NCBI RefSeq assembly: GCF_022489025.1
Contig: NZ_JAKVTG010000016.1
Location: 1-64,000 of the forward strand
Direction of reading: 5' to 3'
Origin: Planococcus halocryophilus
GTDB taxonomy: Bacteria; Bacillota; Bacilli; Bacillales_A; Planococcaceae
Length of the DNA stretch: 64,000 bases
Shown: in pieces, positions 7,902-16,737 of the stretch
How positions within the stretch are numbered: the stretch's first letter is position 1
How the letters are laid out: each line of letters starts with the position of its first letter
Notes under the pieces: generated by a model
The model's database searches: none
What the model saw: only the letters and a program-made list of their open reading frames with translations
Told to the model about the DNA's origin: nothing
Program-made: the position numbers and the translations under genes

Positions 7902-9251
7902 ATGGGAAAATATTTTGGAACAGATGGAGTACGGGGAGTTGCCAATAGCGAGTTAACACCTGAACTGGCTTTTAGATTAGGTCGTATAGGCGGATACATT
8001 TTAACAAAAAGCGCAAAAGACAAACCAAAAGTGCTAATTGGCCGTGATACACGAATTTCAGGTGAAATGTTAGAAGGCGCTTTGGCTGCCGGACTACTTT
8101 CTGTTGGAGCGGAAGTCATGCGCCTTGGCGTTATAAGCACTCCAGGCGTTTCGTATTTGACGCGTGTCATGAGTGCAGAAGCGGGCGTTATGATTTCAGC
8201 TTCGCATAATCCTGTAGAAGACAATGGCATCAAATTCTTCGGTTCAGACGGCTTTAAATTGTCGGATGCACAAGAAGCAGAAATTGAAGCGTTATTAGAT
8301 AGCGCTGAAGATCTATTGCCACGTCCAACTGGTGGCGACCTTGGAAGCATCACCGATTATTTTGAAGGCGGACAAAAATACCTTCAATACTTAAAACAAA
8401 CAGTGGATGAAGAGTTTGATGGTATTTTAGTAGCGCTTGATTGTGCACACGGTGCCACTTCTACACTTGCAACGCATGTATTTGCGGATTTAGATGCAGA
8501 CATCACATCAATGGGTGCTTCGCCAAACGGCTTGAATATTAATGCTGGCGTGGGTTCTACGCATCCTGAAAAATTAGCGGAGCTTGTCCTTGAAAAAGGT
8601 GCAGATATTGGCTTAGCATTTGATGGAGACGGTGACCGCTTGATTGCAGTAGATGAAAAAGGCCAAATCGTAGACGGTGATCAAATTATGTATATTTGTG
8701 CGAAGCATTTGCATTCAGAAGGTCGTTTGAAAAAAGATACTGTCGTTTCAACTGTAATGAGCAATATGGGCTTTTACAAAGCATTGGAAAGCCACGGCAT
8801 GAAGAGTAACAAAACAGCTGTTGGTGACCGTTATGTAGTAGAAGAAATGAAGAAAAATGAATACAACTTGGGCGGCGAACAATCAGGTCATATTATTTTC
8901 CTGGATTACAATACAACAGGTGATGGCTTATTAACGGGTCTTCAGTTAGTTAACATTATGAAAATTACAGGCAAGAAATTATCTGAATTGGCATCTGAAA
9001 TGACGATTTTCCCGCAAAAACTTGTGAATATTCGTGTGACCGATAAACATGCGGTGACGGATAACGCAAAAGTGGCAGAAGTTATTTCTGAAGTTGAAAC
9101 AGAAATGAATGGCAACGGTCGTGTGCTTGTGCGTCCTTCAGGTACAGAGCCATTGGTACGTATTATGGTAGAAGCAGCTTCAGCAGAAGACTGCGAAAAC
9201 TATGTAGAACGCATTGCAGTGGTAGTACGCAGCGAAATGGGTTTAAGCTAA
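7902..9251 (+). CDS. glmM: Phosphoglucosamine mutase
   Basis: A 449-aa enzyme that turns glucosamine-6-phosphate into glucosamine-1-phosphate for peptidoglycan precursors. The active-site serine sits in ISASHNP (S101), the magnesium loop is DGDGDR (near residue 242), and the phosphate-binding RPSGTEP is near the C terminus. GGAG lies upstream of the ATG. It is the third gene of the cdaA operon and ends at a good terminator. Confidence 0.97.
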   Translation: MGKYFGTDGVRGVANSELTPELAFRLGRIGGYILTKSAKDKPKVLIGRDTRISGEMLEGALAAGLLSVGAEVMRLGVISTPGVSYLTRVMSAEAGVMISASHNPVEDNGIKFFGSDGFKLSDAQEAEIEALLDSAEDLLPRPTGGDLGSITDYFEGGQKYLQYLKQTVDEEFDGILVALDCAHGATSTLATHVFADLDADITSMGASPNGLNINAGVGSTHPEKLAELVLEKGADIGLAFDGDGDRLIAVDEKGQIVDGDQIMYICAKHLHSEGRLKKDTVVSTVMSNMGFYKALESHGMKSNKTAVGDRYVVEEMKKNEYNLGGEQSGHIIFLDYNTTGDGLLTGLQLVNIMKITGKKLSELASEMTIFPQKLVNIRVTDKHAVTDNAKVAEVISEVETEMNGNGRVLVRPSGTEPLVRIMVEAASAEDCENYVERIAVVVRSEMGLS

Positions 9252-9268
9252 TCAAATCAATTATTCCG

Positions 9269-9302
9269 AGTCCGTAAGCATCTTTGCTTACGGGCTTTTT
9301 TT
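9269..9302 (+). terminator. glmM terminator
   Basis: CCGTAAGCA and TGCTTACGG pair around a short TCTT loop, followed by GGCTTTTTTTTT. It closes the cdaA-cdaR-glmM transcript. Confidence 0.9.
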
Positions 9303-9416
9303 TAGGATTTTTGATTTTGAGAGGGAGATTTGGGGTAAAGGAAAGGAAGTGTGGGTGTAGAAGACGAAGAAAGCGCTACAAACGGACGCTTTCTTCTAAG
9401 TATGGCTAGCTACTCC

Positions 9417-9522
9417 GCAAACTAGCTACGCTTTCCTGCGGGCTTGCACCGAACTAACTCGGGCTATGCGCCCGAGTGGATTTCGGTACTTCGCTATCCC
9501 GCGGGAGTCTCCGCTAGTTTGC
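9417..9522 (+). repeat. 106-bp nested-palindrome repeat, family 1, copy A
   Basis: The outer arms GCAAACTAGC (9417-9426) and GCTAGTTTGC (9513-9522) enclose further nested stems: CCTGCGGG against CCCGCGGG, CCGAA against TTCGG, and an apical CTCGGGC/GCCCGAG hairpin. A second copy of exactly the same length is at 35832-35937, and a deleted 43-bp form is at 60919-60961. No gene lies between glmM and the glmS leader otherwise. Confidence 0.88.
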
Positions 9523-9686
9523 TGCGTAGCTTGCAGGTGAGTGGTTTTAGAAACAAAAAGCCATAAAACTAACAACAGCCTGTTATTTATCAAATTTTTA
9601 AAGCTTCGAAAATGGATTTTGACAGTCAAATAGACCAGTATACGGAAAAAGGTGATGAAATAGACCTAAATAACTATTTGCTTTAA

Positions 9687-9715
9687 TTGACGGGATTGTG
9701 TTGAGACTGTATGAT
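9687..9715 (+). promoter_or_regulatory. SigA-type promoter of glmS
   Basis: TTGACG (9687-9692), a 17-nt spacer and TATGAT (9710-9715) lie about 65 nt before the glmS ribozyme cleavage site. Confidence 0.75.
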
Positions 9716-9775
9716 AGTAGAGTCGGTTTACGGCCACTGAAAAAGGAGGATAGAAGTTGAGTGAGAGGAAAACAA

Positions 9776-9950
9776 TTATAGCGCCTGTACTAGAGAAATT
9801 GGACGGACAAGTCATCTCTAGTAGACGAGGAGAAGGAGTATCGAATTTTCGGCGGATCCCTTCCGGCCATGAAGCCTGGTCGTGATGTCCATTCTTAAAA
9901 CAGTCGAGTGATCGATTGGCCAACAAGATGGATAGGCTCAAACACTTATC
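9776..9950 (+). promoter_or_regulatory. glmS ribozyme (glucosamine-6-phosphate riboswitch)
   Basis: The leader of glmS carries the self-cleaving ribozyme. The conserved start is AGCGCC, with predicted cleavage before G9781. Core blocks GACGAGGAGAAGG (from 9824) and ATCGAATTTTCGGCGGAT (from 9839), then TTCCGG, follow in the order seen in B. subtilis. In known examples, binding of glucosamine-6-phosphate activates cleavage and leads to decay of the glmS mRNA, giving feedback control. The boundaries are approximate. Confidence 0.92.
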
Positions 9951-9978
9951 TGAACGAGACAAATGGAGGAATTTAATT

Positions 9979-11781
9979 ATGTGTGGAATTGTAGGATATA
10001 TTGGAGAAAATGATTCAAAGGAAATTTTGTTAAAAGGCTTAGAGCGTTTGGAATACCGCGGTTATGATTCAGCAGGAATTGCTGTCCGCAACGGTAGTGG
10101 CGTGAAAGTATTTAAAGAAAAAGGACGTATCGCAGATTTACGCGGCGTTGTAGAAAATGATGTTATGGGTTCAACTGGGATCGGTCATACGCGTTGGGCT
10201 ACTCATGGTAAACCAACACGTGCGAATGCTCACCCGCATCAAAATACATCTGACCGTTTCACACTTGTGCACAACGGTGTTATTGAAAACTACCACCACA
10301 TTCAGCGCGATTATTTAGCTGACGTGGAAATGGAGTCAGATACGGATACAGAGATTATCGTTCAGTTGATCGGTACATTTGTCAATGAAGGTCAAACAAC
10401 TCAAGAAGCGTTTACTAAAACTCTTACTTTATTAAAGGGTTCATATGCAATTGCATTGCTTGACGCTGAAGAAGAGCAAACGATTTTTGTAGCAAAAAAC
10501 AAAAGCCCGTTATTAGTAGGACTTGGCGAAGATTTCAACGTTATAGCGTCTGATGCAATGGCAATGTTGCAATTGACTGACCAGTTTGTTGAATTGATGG
10601 ACCAAGAAATCGTTATTGTCCGCAAAGACAGCGTGGAAATTTTAACATTGGATGGCAAGTCGGTAAGCCGCCTACCATTTACTGCAGAAATCGACATGAG
10701 CGATATTGAAAAAGGCACATACCCGCATTATATGTTGAAAGAAATTGACGAGCAGCCAGCAGTTGTCCGCAAAATCGTTCAAGCATACCAAGACGAAAAT
10801 GATAAGTTAACGATCAAACCAGAAATTTTAGAAGCAATGCAAGCAGCTGACCGCATTCACATTATTGCGGCTGGAACAAGCTATCACGCTGGATTGATCG
10901 GTAAAGAATATATCGAAAAATTAGCTGGAATTCCAGTTGAAGTACATGTATCAAGTGAGTTTGGTTACAATATGCCATTGTTGTCGGAAAAACCATTGTT
11001 CATCTTTATTTCACAATCAGGTGAAACAGCGGATAGCCGTCAAGTATTGGTGAAAATTAAAGAGCTAGGTCATGCGTCATTAACAGTTACAAACGTTGCC
11101 GGATCTACACTTTCACGCGAGTCTGACCATACGTTATTGTTATATGCAGGTCCAGAAATTGCAGTTGCTTCTACAAAAGCATACACTGCACAATTGGCAG
11201 TATTGTCGATTTTAGCAGCTGTAACAGCTGAAGCACGCGGCATTGATATTGGCTTTGATTTGGTTCAAGAACTGGGAATCGTTGCAAATGCGATTCAAGC
11301 ACAAGTGGATTCTAAAGAAGAAATGGAACAAATTGCGACAGACTTCTTGTCGACAACACGTAACTGCTTCTTTATCGGCCGCGTAATGGATTATTTCGTT
11401 GGACTTGAAGGTTCATTGAAATTAAAAGAGATTTCGTATATCCAAGCTGAAGGCTTTGCAGGCGGCGAATTAAAACACGGTACGATTGCATTGATCGAAG
11501 AAGGTACACCGGTTATCGCACTTGCAACGCAAGAAGCGGTTAACTTGAACATCCGTGGTAACGTGAAAGAAGTAGCGGCACGCGGTGCGCACACATGTAT
11601 CATTTCGATGGAAGGCTTACAAGAAGAAGGCGATAGCCTGGTCTTGCCAAAAGTAAACGAATTGCTATCACCACTGGTATCGGTTATCCCGATGCAGTTG
11701 ATCAGCTATTACGCAGCGCTTCACCGCGACTGTGACGTTGACAAGCCACGTAACTTAGCAAAATCAGTAACAGTTGAATAA
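9979..11781 (+). CDS. glmS: Glutamine-fructose-6-phosphate aminotransferase
   Basis: A 600-aa enzyme making glucosamine-6-phosphate from fructose-6-phosphate and glutamine, the entry step to cell-wall amino sugars. The N terminus MCGIVGYIG exposes the catalytic cysteine after Met removal (class II glutaminase domain, about 1-220). Two SIS sugar-isomerase domains follow (AAGTSYHAG near residue 296, and the segment around FFIGR near residue 465). The ATG at 9979 follows ATGGAGGA; an upstream reading from 9916 would lie inside the ribozyme and is discarded. Confidence 0.98.
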   Translation: MCGIVGYIGENDSKEILLKGLERLEYRGYDSAGIAVRNGSGVKVFKEKGRIADLRGVVENDVMGSTGIGHTRWATHGKPTRANAHPHQNTSDRFTLVHNGVIENYHHIQRDYLADVEMESDTDTEIIVQLIGTFVNEGQTTQEAFTKTLTLLKGSYAIALLDAEEEQTIFVAKNKSPLLVGLGEDFNVIASDAMAMLQLTDQFVELMDQEIVIVRKDSVEILTLDGKSVSRLPFTAEIDMSDIEKGTYPHYMLKEIDEQPAVVRKIVQAYQDENDKLTIKPEILEAMQAADRIHIIAAGTSYHAGLIGKEYIEKLAGIPVEVHVSSEFGYNMPLLSEKPLFIFISQSGETADSRQVLVKIKELGHASLTVTNVAGSTLSRESDHTLLLYAGPEIAVASTKAYTAQLAVLSILAAVTAEARGIDIGFDLVQELGIVANAIQAQVDSKEEMEQIATDFLSTTRNCFFIGRVMDYFVGLEGSLKLKEISYIQAEGFAGGELKHGTIALIEEGTPVIALATQEAVNLNIRGNVKEVAARGAHTCIISMEGLQEEGDSLVLPKVNELLSPLVSVIPMQLISYYAALHRDCDVDKPRNLAKSVTVE

Positions 11782-11791
11782 TAGCTTTTAG

Positions 11792-11835
11792 GAAAGACCC
11801 TTTTGGATAAATTTCAGAAGGGTCTTTCAGTTTTA
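11792..11835 (+). terminator. glmS terminator
   Basis: GAAAGACCCTT pairs with AAGGGTCTTTC around a 15-nt loop, followed by CAGTTTT. Confidence 0.88.
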
Positions 11836-11873
11836 TAACAAAAGATATTAAATCATTTCTTCGTCTTTATATG

Positions 11874-11981
11874 GGATTCGGAGCACTAAGCGGACGCTTT
11901 AGGCCCACAGGATGTGGGTGATGCAACTGGCGCGACAGGACGTCGCGGTGCCAGTTGCCAAGGACGAAGTGCTCCGAATCC
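11874..11981. repeat. 108-bp cloverleaf-like nested palindrome
   Basis: Perfect 14-bp outer arms, GGATTCGGAGCACT (11874-11887) and its complement (11968-11981), enclose two inner hairpins: CCCAC/GTGGG, and a long stem GCAACTGGC/GCCAGTTGC capped by GCGAC/GTCGC. It fills most of the gap between glmS and the RsbR-like gene. No other full copy was seen in the window. Confidence 0.82.
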
Positions 11982-12095
11982 TTGAGTGACCGTAAAAAAA
12001 GAGCATTTTTATCGTTTATAGTTTGGTAATTCGTTCTCATCTTCCGTCTTAGCCAATGATATAATAGAGACAACATAAGTAAAGGTGTGAAACAA

Positions 12096-12914
12096 ATGTC
12101 CTCTTTTAAAGACTTTTCCAGATACATAAGTGAAAATGCTGGATCGTTATCAGCGGAAGTGGTTGAATCGGTGGTGCAGGAAATGAGCTTGACCATTCCA
12201 GAGTGGGAAAAAGAGCGGGCTGCTGGGATGTATGTTCAGTTGCTTGAGTTTTTTGGACAAGCTCTTCTCGAGAGTGGACAAATTGAAGTTCCGGACGCGT
12301 TAATCGAATGGAGTAAAAAAAATGCGGAGATGCAAATCGCTTCGGGCGGTGCTCTTTCAATGATTGCGATTCGGTACCCAGTAACGCGCAAAGTGTTTTC
12401 AGAGATTTTTACACGGTTGAGCGTAGAATTTAATTTAACGGTTGTTGAAAGCGCTAAAGCGATTCAAGCCATTCATGCAGTCCTTGATGTAAGTTTAAAT
12501 GAGACCATTTTTGCATTTGAGCAGCTTTCGGAAAGAAAGCAGGCGGAAACGCGTGTTGAATTATTGAATCTATCAGCACCGATTGTGCCGGTATTAGAAG
12601 ATGTCGTAGTGCTCCCGCTAATTGGGGTGATAGACAGTTACCGAATTGCGCATATTATGAATAATGTAATCCCAAGAATCGCAGAGAAAAAAGTTCATCA
12701 CGTGATTACGGATTTTTCAGGTGTATTGACGATTGATGATCACGTTGCGCAATCGCTTCAGCAAATTGGTAGCACACTTCAATTGATGGGCATTCATGTG
12801 GTCATCGCCGGATTAAGACCAGACCTTGTTCAAGCGATTGTTCACAGTGGCATTGATATGATGGATACAGAGTCTTATGCGACGGTTAAACAAGCATTGG
12901 AAAGCATAAAATAA
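12096..12914 (+). CDS. RsbR-like stressosome protein with STAS domain
   Basis: A 272-aa protein with an N-terminal all-helical RsbR-type sensor region (about 1-150) and a C-terminal STAS domain (about 160-270). Such proteins form the stressosome with RsbS and RsbT and control SigB. The first phosphosite threonine of B. subtilis RsbRA falls at a serine here (S208 in DFSGV); the second falls at alanine (A247 in RPDLVQAIV). ATG 12096 follows AAAGGTG; a GTG at 12087 is too close to that site. It stands alone, with its own terminator. It might instead be a light- or redox-sensing paralogue. Confidence 0.82.
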   Translation: MSSFKDFSRYISENAGSLSAEVVESVVQEMSLTIPEWEKERAAGMYVQLLEFFGQALLESGQIEVPDALIEWSKKNAEMQIASGGALSMIAIRYPVTRKVFSEIFTRLSVEFNLTVVESAKAIQAIHAVLDVSLNETIFAFEQLSERKQAETRVELLNLSAPIVPVLEDVVVLPLIGVIDSYRIAHIMNNVIPRIAEKKVHHVITDFSGVLTIDDHVAQSLQQIGSTLQLMGIHVVIAGLRPDLVQAIVHSGIDMMDTESYATVKQALESIK

Positions 12915-12957
12915 AAAAGCAAAGCCACGTCCTTTAGCTGAGGAACGTGGCTTTTTT
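12914..12957. terminator. Shared terminator of the RsbR-like and GGDEF-EAL genes
   Basis: AAGCCACGT and ACGTGGCTT (12922-12930 and 12945-12953) are flanked by A-rich sequence on the left and T6 on the right. It sits between two convergent genes. Confidence 0.85.
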
Positions 12958-12963
12958 ATGGTT

Positions 12964-14781
12964 TTAGTTAATTGGCGAAGAGGCCGGTTGGTAAAGTCGT
13001 TCAATTTCTTCAGGTGGCAACGGGCGGTTAAAGTAATATCCTTGTGCTTGGTTGCAATTTTTTTGTTTTAAAAATTGCAGTTGGTCTAGCGTTTCAACAC
13101 CTTCAGCAATGACGTTCAACTGTAAATTGTCGGCCATTTTTATGATGGTATCAACAAGTGCGGCGTCTTTCGGATCGGTAATAATGTTCCGGATAAAGTA
13201 CTGGTCGATTTTCAAGGTATCGACTGGGAACAGCTTTAAATAACGCAGTGATGAAAAGCCGGTACCAAAATCATCAATCGACAAATGAATGCCCATGGTT
13301 TTTAGTGTTTGCATCGTCGAGATGGCACTAGAAGAACTTTGAATGATGCTCTCTGTTAGCTCAAGTTCTAAATATTTAGGATCAAGCCCTGACTCAGAAA
13401 GTGCAACATGAACTGTGTCCATCAAATTACATCGTGAAAACTGATGAGACGAAATATTGACTGCTACGCGAAAATGCGGCAATCCAGCGTCCTGCCAAGC
13501 CTTGTTTTGCAGGCAAGCCTGACGCAATACAAACTCGCCAATTTGAATAATGCTTCCAGTATCTTCTGCCACCGGAATAAATTCAGCGGGTGAGATGTTC
13601 CCAAGTACAGGGTGTACCCAGCGAACTAAAGCTTCCAAGCCGACTATTTTTTCGGTTTTTAAATCGATTTGTGGCTGGTAATGGATAAAGAATTCGCCGT
13701 ATTCCAAACCTTTTCGGATATCAATAGCCAACTTCGATTTTCGAAGGGCAGTTTGGTTTGTTTTTTCTGTGAAAAACTGAAAATTATTTTTGCCTTGATT
13801 TTTTGCTTGAGAAAGTGCGATATCTGCATTTTTTACTAATGTATCCAAATCGGTTCCGTCATTCGGAAAGATGCTAATGCCGATGGAAGGTGTGACATAC
13901 AAATCTTCTTGTTGAAATCGAAAAGGTTGTTTAAACAGCTCTAATATTTTCTGTGCATGGGCAGTAGCTGTGAAACTATCAGTATTCGGCAATAATAGTA
14001 TAAATTCATCTGCGCCTAGACGGGAAATCGTATCATCCGCATGCGCGATGCTCTGGAAACGTTTGGCTACTTCAATTAGCATTTGATCGCCAGTGTAATG
14101 TCCATATGTGTCATTGATCAATTTAAAGTGATCCAAATCGATGTATAACAAGGAAAGACTTTGGTTGCTACCGCTCAGTTGCTGGATTTTTGACGCCAGT
14201 TGATCACTAAACATCCGTCGATTTGGCAAGCCCGTTAACGGATCTCGGTAAACAAGGCTATTGATTTTTGCTTCTGTGTCTTTTCGCTCGGTGATGTCAC
14301 GAATGATATTGCTGAAAAACAATCCATCTTCCGTTTTCCATGTCCCCACAGACATTTCAATCGGAATCTCCAGACCGTCTTTGCGACGACCTACTAACTC
14401 GACACGTCTGCCAATCACACTAGGGACACCTGTCTCCGAAAAACGTTGTAAGCCCTTACGATGACCGTCAATTAAAGACTCTGGAATAATAATTTCTAGG
14501 TTAACCCCAATAGCTTCTTTTTTCTTAAAGCCAAAAATGGTCTCAGCGCCTAAATTCCATTGCAAGATGGTTCCTTGGTGGTCGGCGACAATCACCGCAT
14601 CAGAAGTCGATTCGAATACCGACTCGAACTTCAGCTCTAATTCAGTGGAGTTGCTTTTTTTCTGGAGTTTTTGGCTATTTCGTAAATGAACAACAAGTAA
14701 ACCAATAAATAATAGAAGAGCTAATAAAATAAAAGATAATAATAGCACAAGCAAAGTATCGGAAAGTAAAAAAGTAGCCAT
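12964..14781 (-). CDS. Membrane PAS-GGDEF-EAL protein (c-di-GMP turnover)
   Basis: A 605-aa protein with an N-terminal membrane helix (about residues 8-32), a PAS domain with PAC tail (about 48-165), a GGDEF domain and an EAL domain. The GGDEF signature reads GADEF (256-260), so the second glycine is lost and cyclase activity may be weak or absent. The EAL domain keeps GLEALVRW (E383) and the DDFGTGFSSL loop, so c-di-GMP phosphodiesterase activity is likely. AAAGGAGG lies 13 nt before the ATG, a long spacing. Its neighbours are an RsbR-like gene and a divergent HD-GYP gene. Confidence 0.92.
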   Translation of the reverse strand: MATFLLSDTLLVLLLSFILLALLLFIGLLVVHLRNSQKLQKKSNSTELELKFESVFESTSDAVIVADHQGTILQWNLGAETIFGFKKKEAIGVNLEIIIPESLIDGHRKGLQRFSETGVPSVIGRRVELVGRRKDGLEIPIEMSVGTWKTEDGLFFSNIIRDITERKDTEAKINSLVYRDPLTGLPNRRMFSDQLASKIQQLSGSNQSLSLLYIDLDHFKLINDTYGHYTGDQMLIEVAKRFQSIAHADDTISRLGADEFILLLPNTDSFTATAHAQKILELFKQPFRFQQEDLYVTPSIGISIFPNDGTDLDTLVKNADIALSQAKNQGKNNFQFFTEKTNQTALRKSKLAIDIRKGLEYGEFFIHYQPQIDLKTEKIVGLEALVRWVHPVLGNISPAEFIPVAEDTGSIIQIGEFVLRQACLQNKAWQDAGLPHFRVAVNISSHQFSRCNLMDTVHVALSESGLDPKYLELELTESIIQSSSSAISTMQTLKTMGIHLSIDDFGTGFSSLRYLKLFPVDTLKIDQYFIRNIITDPKDAALVDTIIKMADNLQLNVIAEGVETLDQLQFLKQKNCNQAQGYYFNRPLPPEEIERLYQPASSPIN

Positions 14782-15234
14782 GAAAAAAGAGGAGCCTCCT
14801 TTACAAAATAGGTAGTGTAATGAGCTTATTCTAGAAGGTTAACCATATTATAGCTTAGTGTTTACATATCATATCACAAAAATATACGCGAATTGATAAA
14901 AATTTTATTTCATATAATTGGTAATTACTGCGTTTGTTTAGCAAGTGAATTTTGCAAAAATACGTATTTACATTAACCACGCAACAAAAACTAGTATAGC
15001 TTACATCTAATTCGAAAGGACAATGAAATTTAGATCAGAAAATAATTTCTTTAGGAAAAAGAATAATAACGAAGATGTGCCAGGCTGTGGTGCGGATGGA
15101 CTGGGCATTATTTTAATAATGGATAATATTGCTTAATGTTTCACAAAAAGATATGATCGACAAGAAATAAAAAAATACTAAACAAAAACAATAAAATGCT
15201 AAAGATCCAAGAAACAAGCAATCGGAGGAACAGC
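14782..15234. other. AT-rich divergent intergenic region
   Basis: These 453 bp lie between the divergent GGDEF-EAL and HD-GYP genes and should contain both promoters. No gene, repeat, riboswitch fold or clear -35/-10 pair can be supported by eye; TTTACA at 14967 followed by TAGTAT at 14992 is only a weak candidate. Confidence 0.5.
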
Positions 15235-16386
15235 ATGACCCATATAAAAGAATTAGAATCTAAAGTTCAAGAACTCGTTACGTTGCTAGAAGCGTCCAAA
15301 CAGTTAAATTCAAACTTGGAAATGGGCGAAGTGCTTGAGAGCATATTGCTACAAATGGTGCGAATTGTCGGCGCAGAAGCAGGCACGCTATGGGTACTGG
15401 ATAAAAAACGCCAAAAAATCAAAGTATCAGCGGCGTACGGGCCATCAGCGGCTACCATACTAAACATCGAATTGGATAAAGATGAAGGCATCGTCGGCAA
15501 AGTCATTCGTACAGGACAAGCGCAGTTAATCGAAAACGTGGCTGACAATCCAGACTGGACCGCACGCGTTGATCAGTCGAGTGGGTTTATCACTAAATCG
15601 ATGATTACTGTGCCGTTAGCCGTCAAAGGCAAGGTTCTTGGAGCGATGCAGCTGTTAAACAAACAAGACATCGCTTTTTTCTCTGAACAAGATATTCGCT
15701 TAGCGGATGCGCTGTCGAGTCAGTCCGCATTAGCCCTTCATAACAGTCAAATGTACGAAGAATTACAGCAAATGCTCTTAAGCATGATTCGCACATTAGC
15801 AAAAGTGTTAGACGCACGTGACCCTTATACGGCAGGGCATTCAGAAAGAGTCGCAAAATATTCCTTATGGATCGCGCAAAAACTCGAGCTAAGTGTAGCA
15901 GATTGCGAAGAATTATATAAAGCGGCATTGCTACACGATATCGGAAAAATTGGCATAACAGATGCCATTCTCCGGAAACCTGACCGTTTAACGGCAGAAG
16001 AATATGCCGCGATTCAGCAACATACAGTGATCGGGGCAGATATTTTATCAAGTGTGGAACCAAAAGACGCCATGGTTCATGCAGTAGAAACAGCTTTGTC
16101 TCATCACGAACGACTTGACGGCACTGGTTATCCGCATGGTTTAGCTGGGGATGCGATTCCGTTGTTCGCACGCATTGTGGGAGTCGCGGATACATTTGAT
16201 GCCATGACGACGGCTCGTTCTTATAGTAAGGGATTGTCTTATCAACTGGGCGTAGAAGAGTTGCGTCGCTGCAAAGAAACTTTGTTTGACGCTCAAGTAG
16301 TTGATGCATTTGCGGCGATTTTAGAAGAATGCGATTACCAAATCGAGCAATATGAAGCAGGGCAGGAGAGAGGCTACCGACTATGA
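15235..16386 (+). CDS. GAF-HD-GYP domain protein, probable c-di-GMP phosphodiesterase
   Basis: A 383-aa protein with an N-terminal coiled start, a GAF domain (about 20-170, with GTLWVLDKKRQKI and VPLAVKGKVLGAMQLLN) and an HD-GYP domain. The metal-binding pair is H234-D235 in LLHDIGKIGI, and the GYP motif is at 298-300 in HHERLDGTGYP. ATG 15235 follows CGGAGGAACAGC; an in-frame start at 15196 lacks such a site. Its stop overlaps the next start as ATGA, so it heads a three-gene operon with the DUF3307 protein and the cyclase. Confidence 0.9.
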   Translation: MTHIKELESKVQELVTLLEASKQLNSNLEMGEVLESILLQMVRIVGAEAGTLWVLDKKRQKIKVSAAYGPSAATILNIELDKDEGIVGKVIRTGQAQLIENVADNPDWTARVDQSSGFITKSMITVPLAVKGKVLGAMQLLNKQDIAFFSEQDIRLADALSSQSALALHNSQMYEELQQMLLSMIRTLAKVLDARDPYTAGHSERVAKYSLWIAQKLELSVADCEELYKAALLHDIGKIGITDAILRKPDRLTAEEYAAIQQHTVIGADILSSVEPKDAMVHAVETALSHHERLDGTGYPHGLAGDAIPLFARIVGVADTFDAMTTARSYSKGLSYQLGVEELRRCKETLFDAQVVDAFAAILEECDYQIEQYEAGQERGYRL

Positions 16387-16727
16387 GTCAGTTTGATGTG
16401 TTATTGATTGGGCATTTAATCGGGGACTTTTTGTTGCAAACAAGTTGGATGGCTAAATACAAAGCGACAAAATGGTTGCCGTTATTAACGCATGTGTCGA
16501 TTTACACAGCCGTCATTGCCCTGTTTGGTGAGTTTTCAGGCGGATTGTCGTTGCTAGCACTCCTTATCGTTTTTCTTGGCCATATTGTTTTAGACCGAAA
16601 AACCTTTGTCATGTTTTGGGTAGAGCGCGTTCAACTGGCGAAAGGTCCAGAAAAAGGTTGGTTGTCGATTATGGCAGACCAAATTTTCCACATTATATTA
16701 CTGGCCATTGCCATCGCAATTTCTTAG
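16383..16727 (+). CDS. DUF3307 membrane protein
   Basis: A 114-aa protein with three to four hydrophobic segments. The start, LLIGHLIGDFLLQTSWMAKYK, is typical of DUF3307 proteins, as are the later HIVLDRKTF and ADQIFHIILLA segments. The function of the family is unknown. It is translationally coupled to the HD-GYP gene by an ATGA overlap and followed 10 nt later by the cyclase, so it may act in the same membrane-signalling unit. Confidence 0.8.
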   Translation: MSQFDVLLIGHLIGDFLLQTSWMAKYKATKWLPLLTHVSIYTAVIALFGEFSGGLSLLALLIVFLGHIVLDRKTFVMFWVERVQLAKGPEKGWLSIMADQIFHIILLAIAIAIS

Positions 16728-16737
16728 GAGTGAAAAA

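Noticed and set aside
9916-9978. Upstream extension of GlmS by 21 residues
   Set aside because: The extension lies within the glmS leader and removes the N-terminal catalytic cysteine from its required position.
14782-15234. c-di-GMP riboswitch between the GGDEF-EAL and HD-GYP genes
   Set aside because: None of the conserved GEMM core sequence could be found in this AT-rich stretch on either strand.
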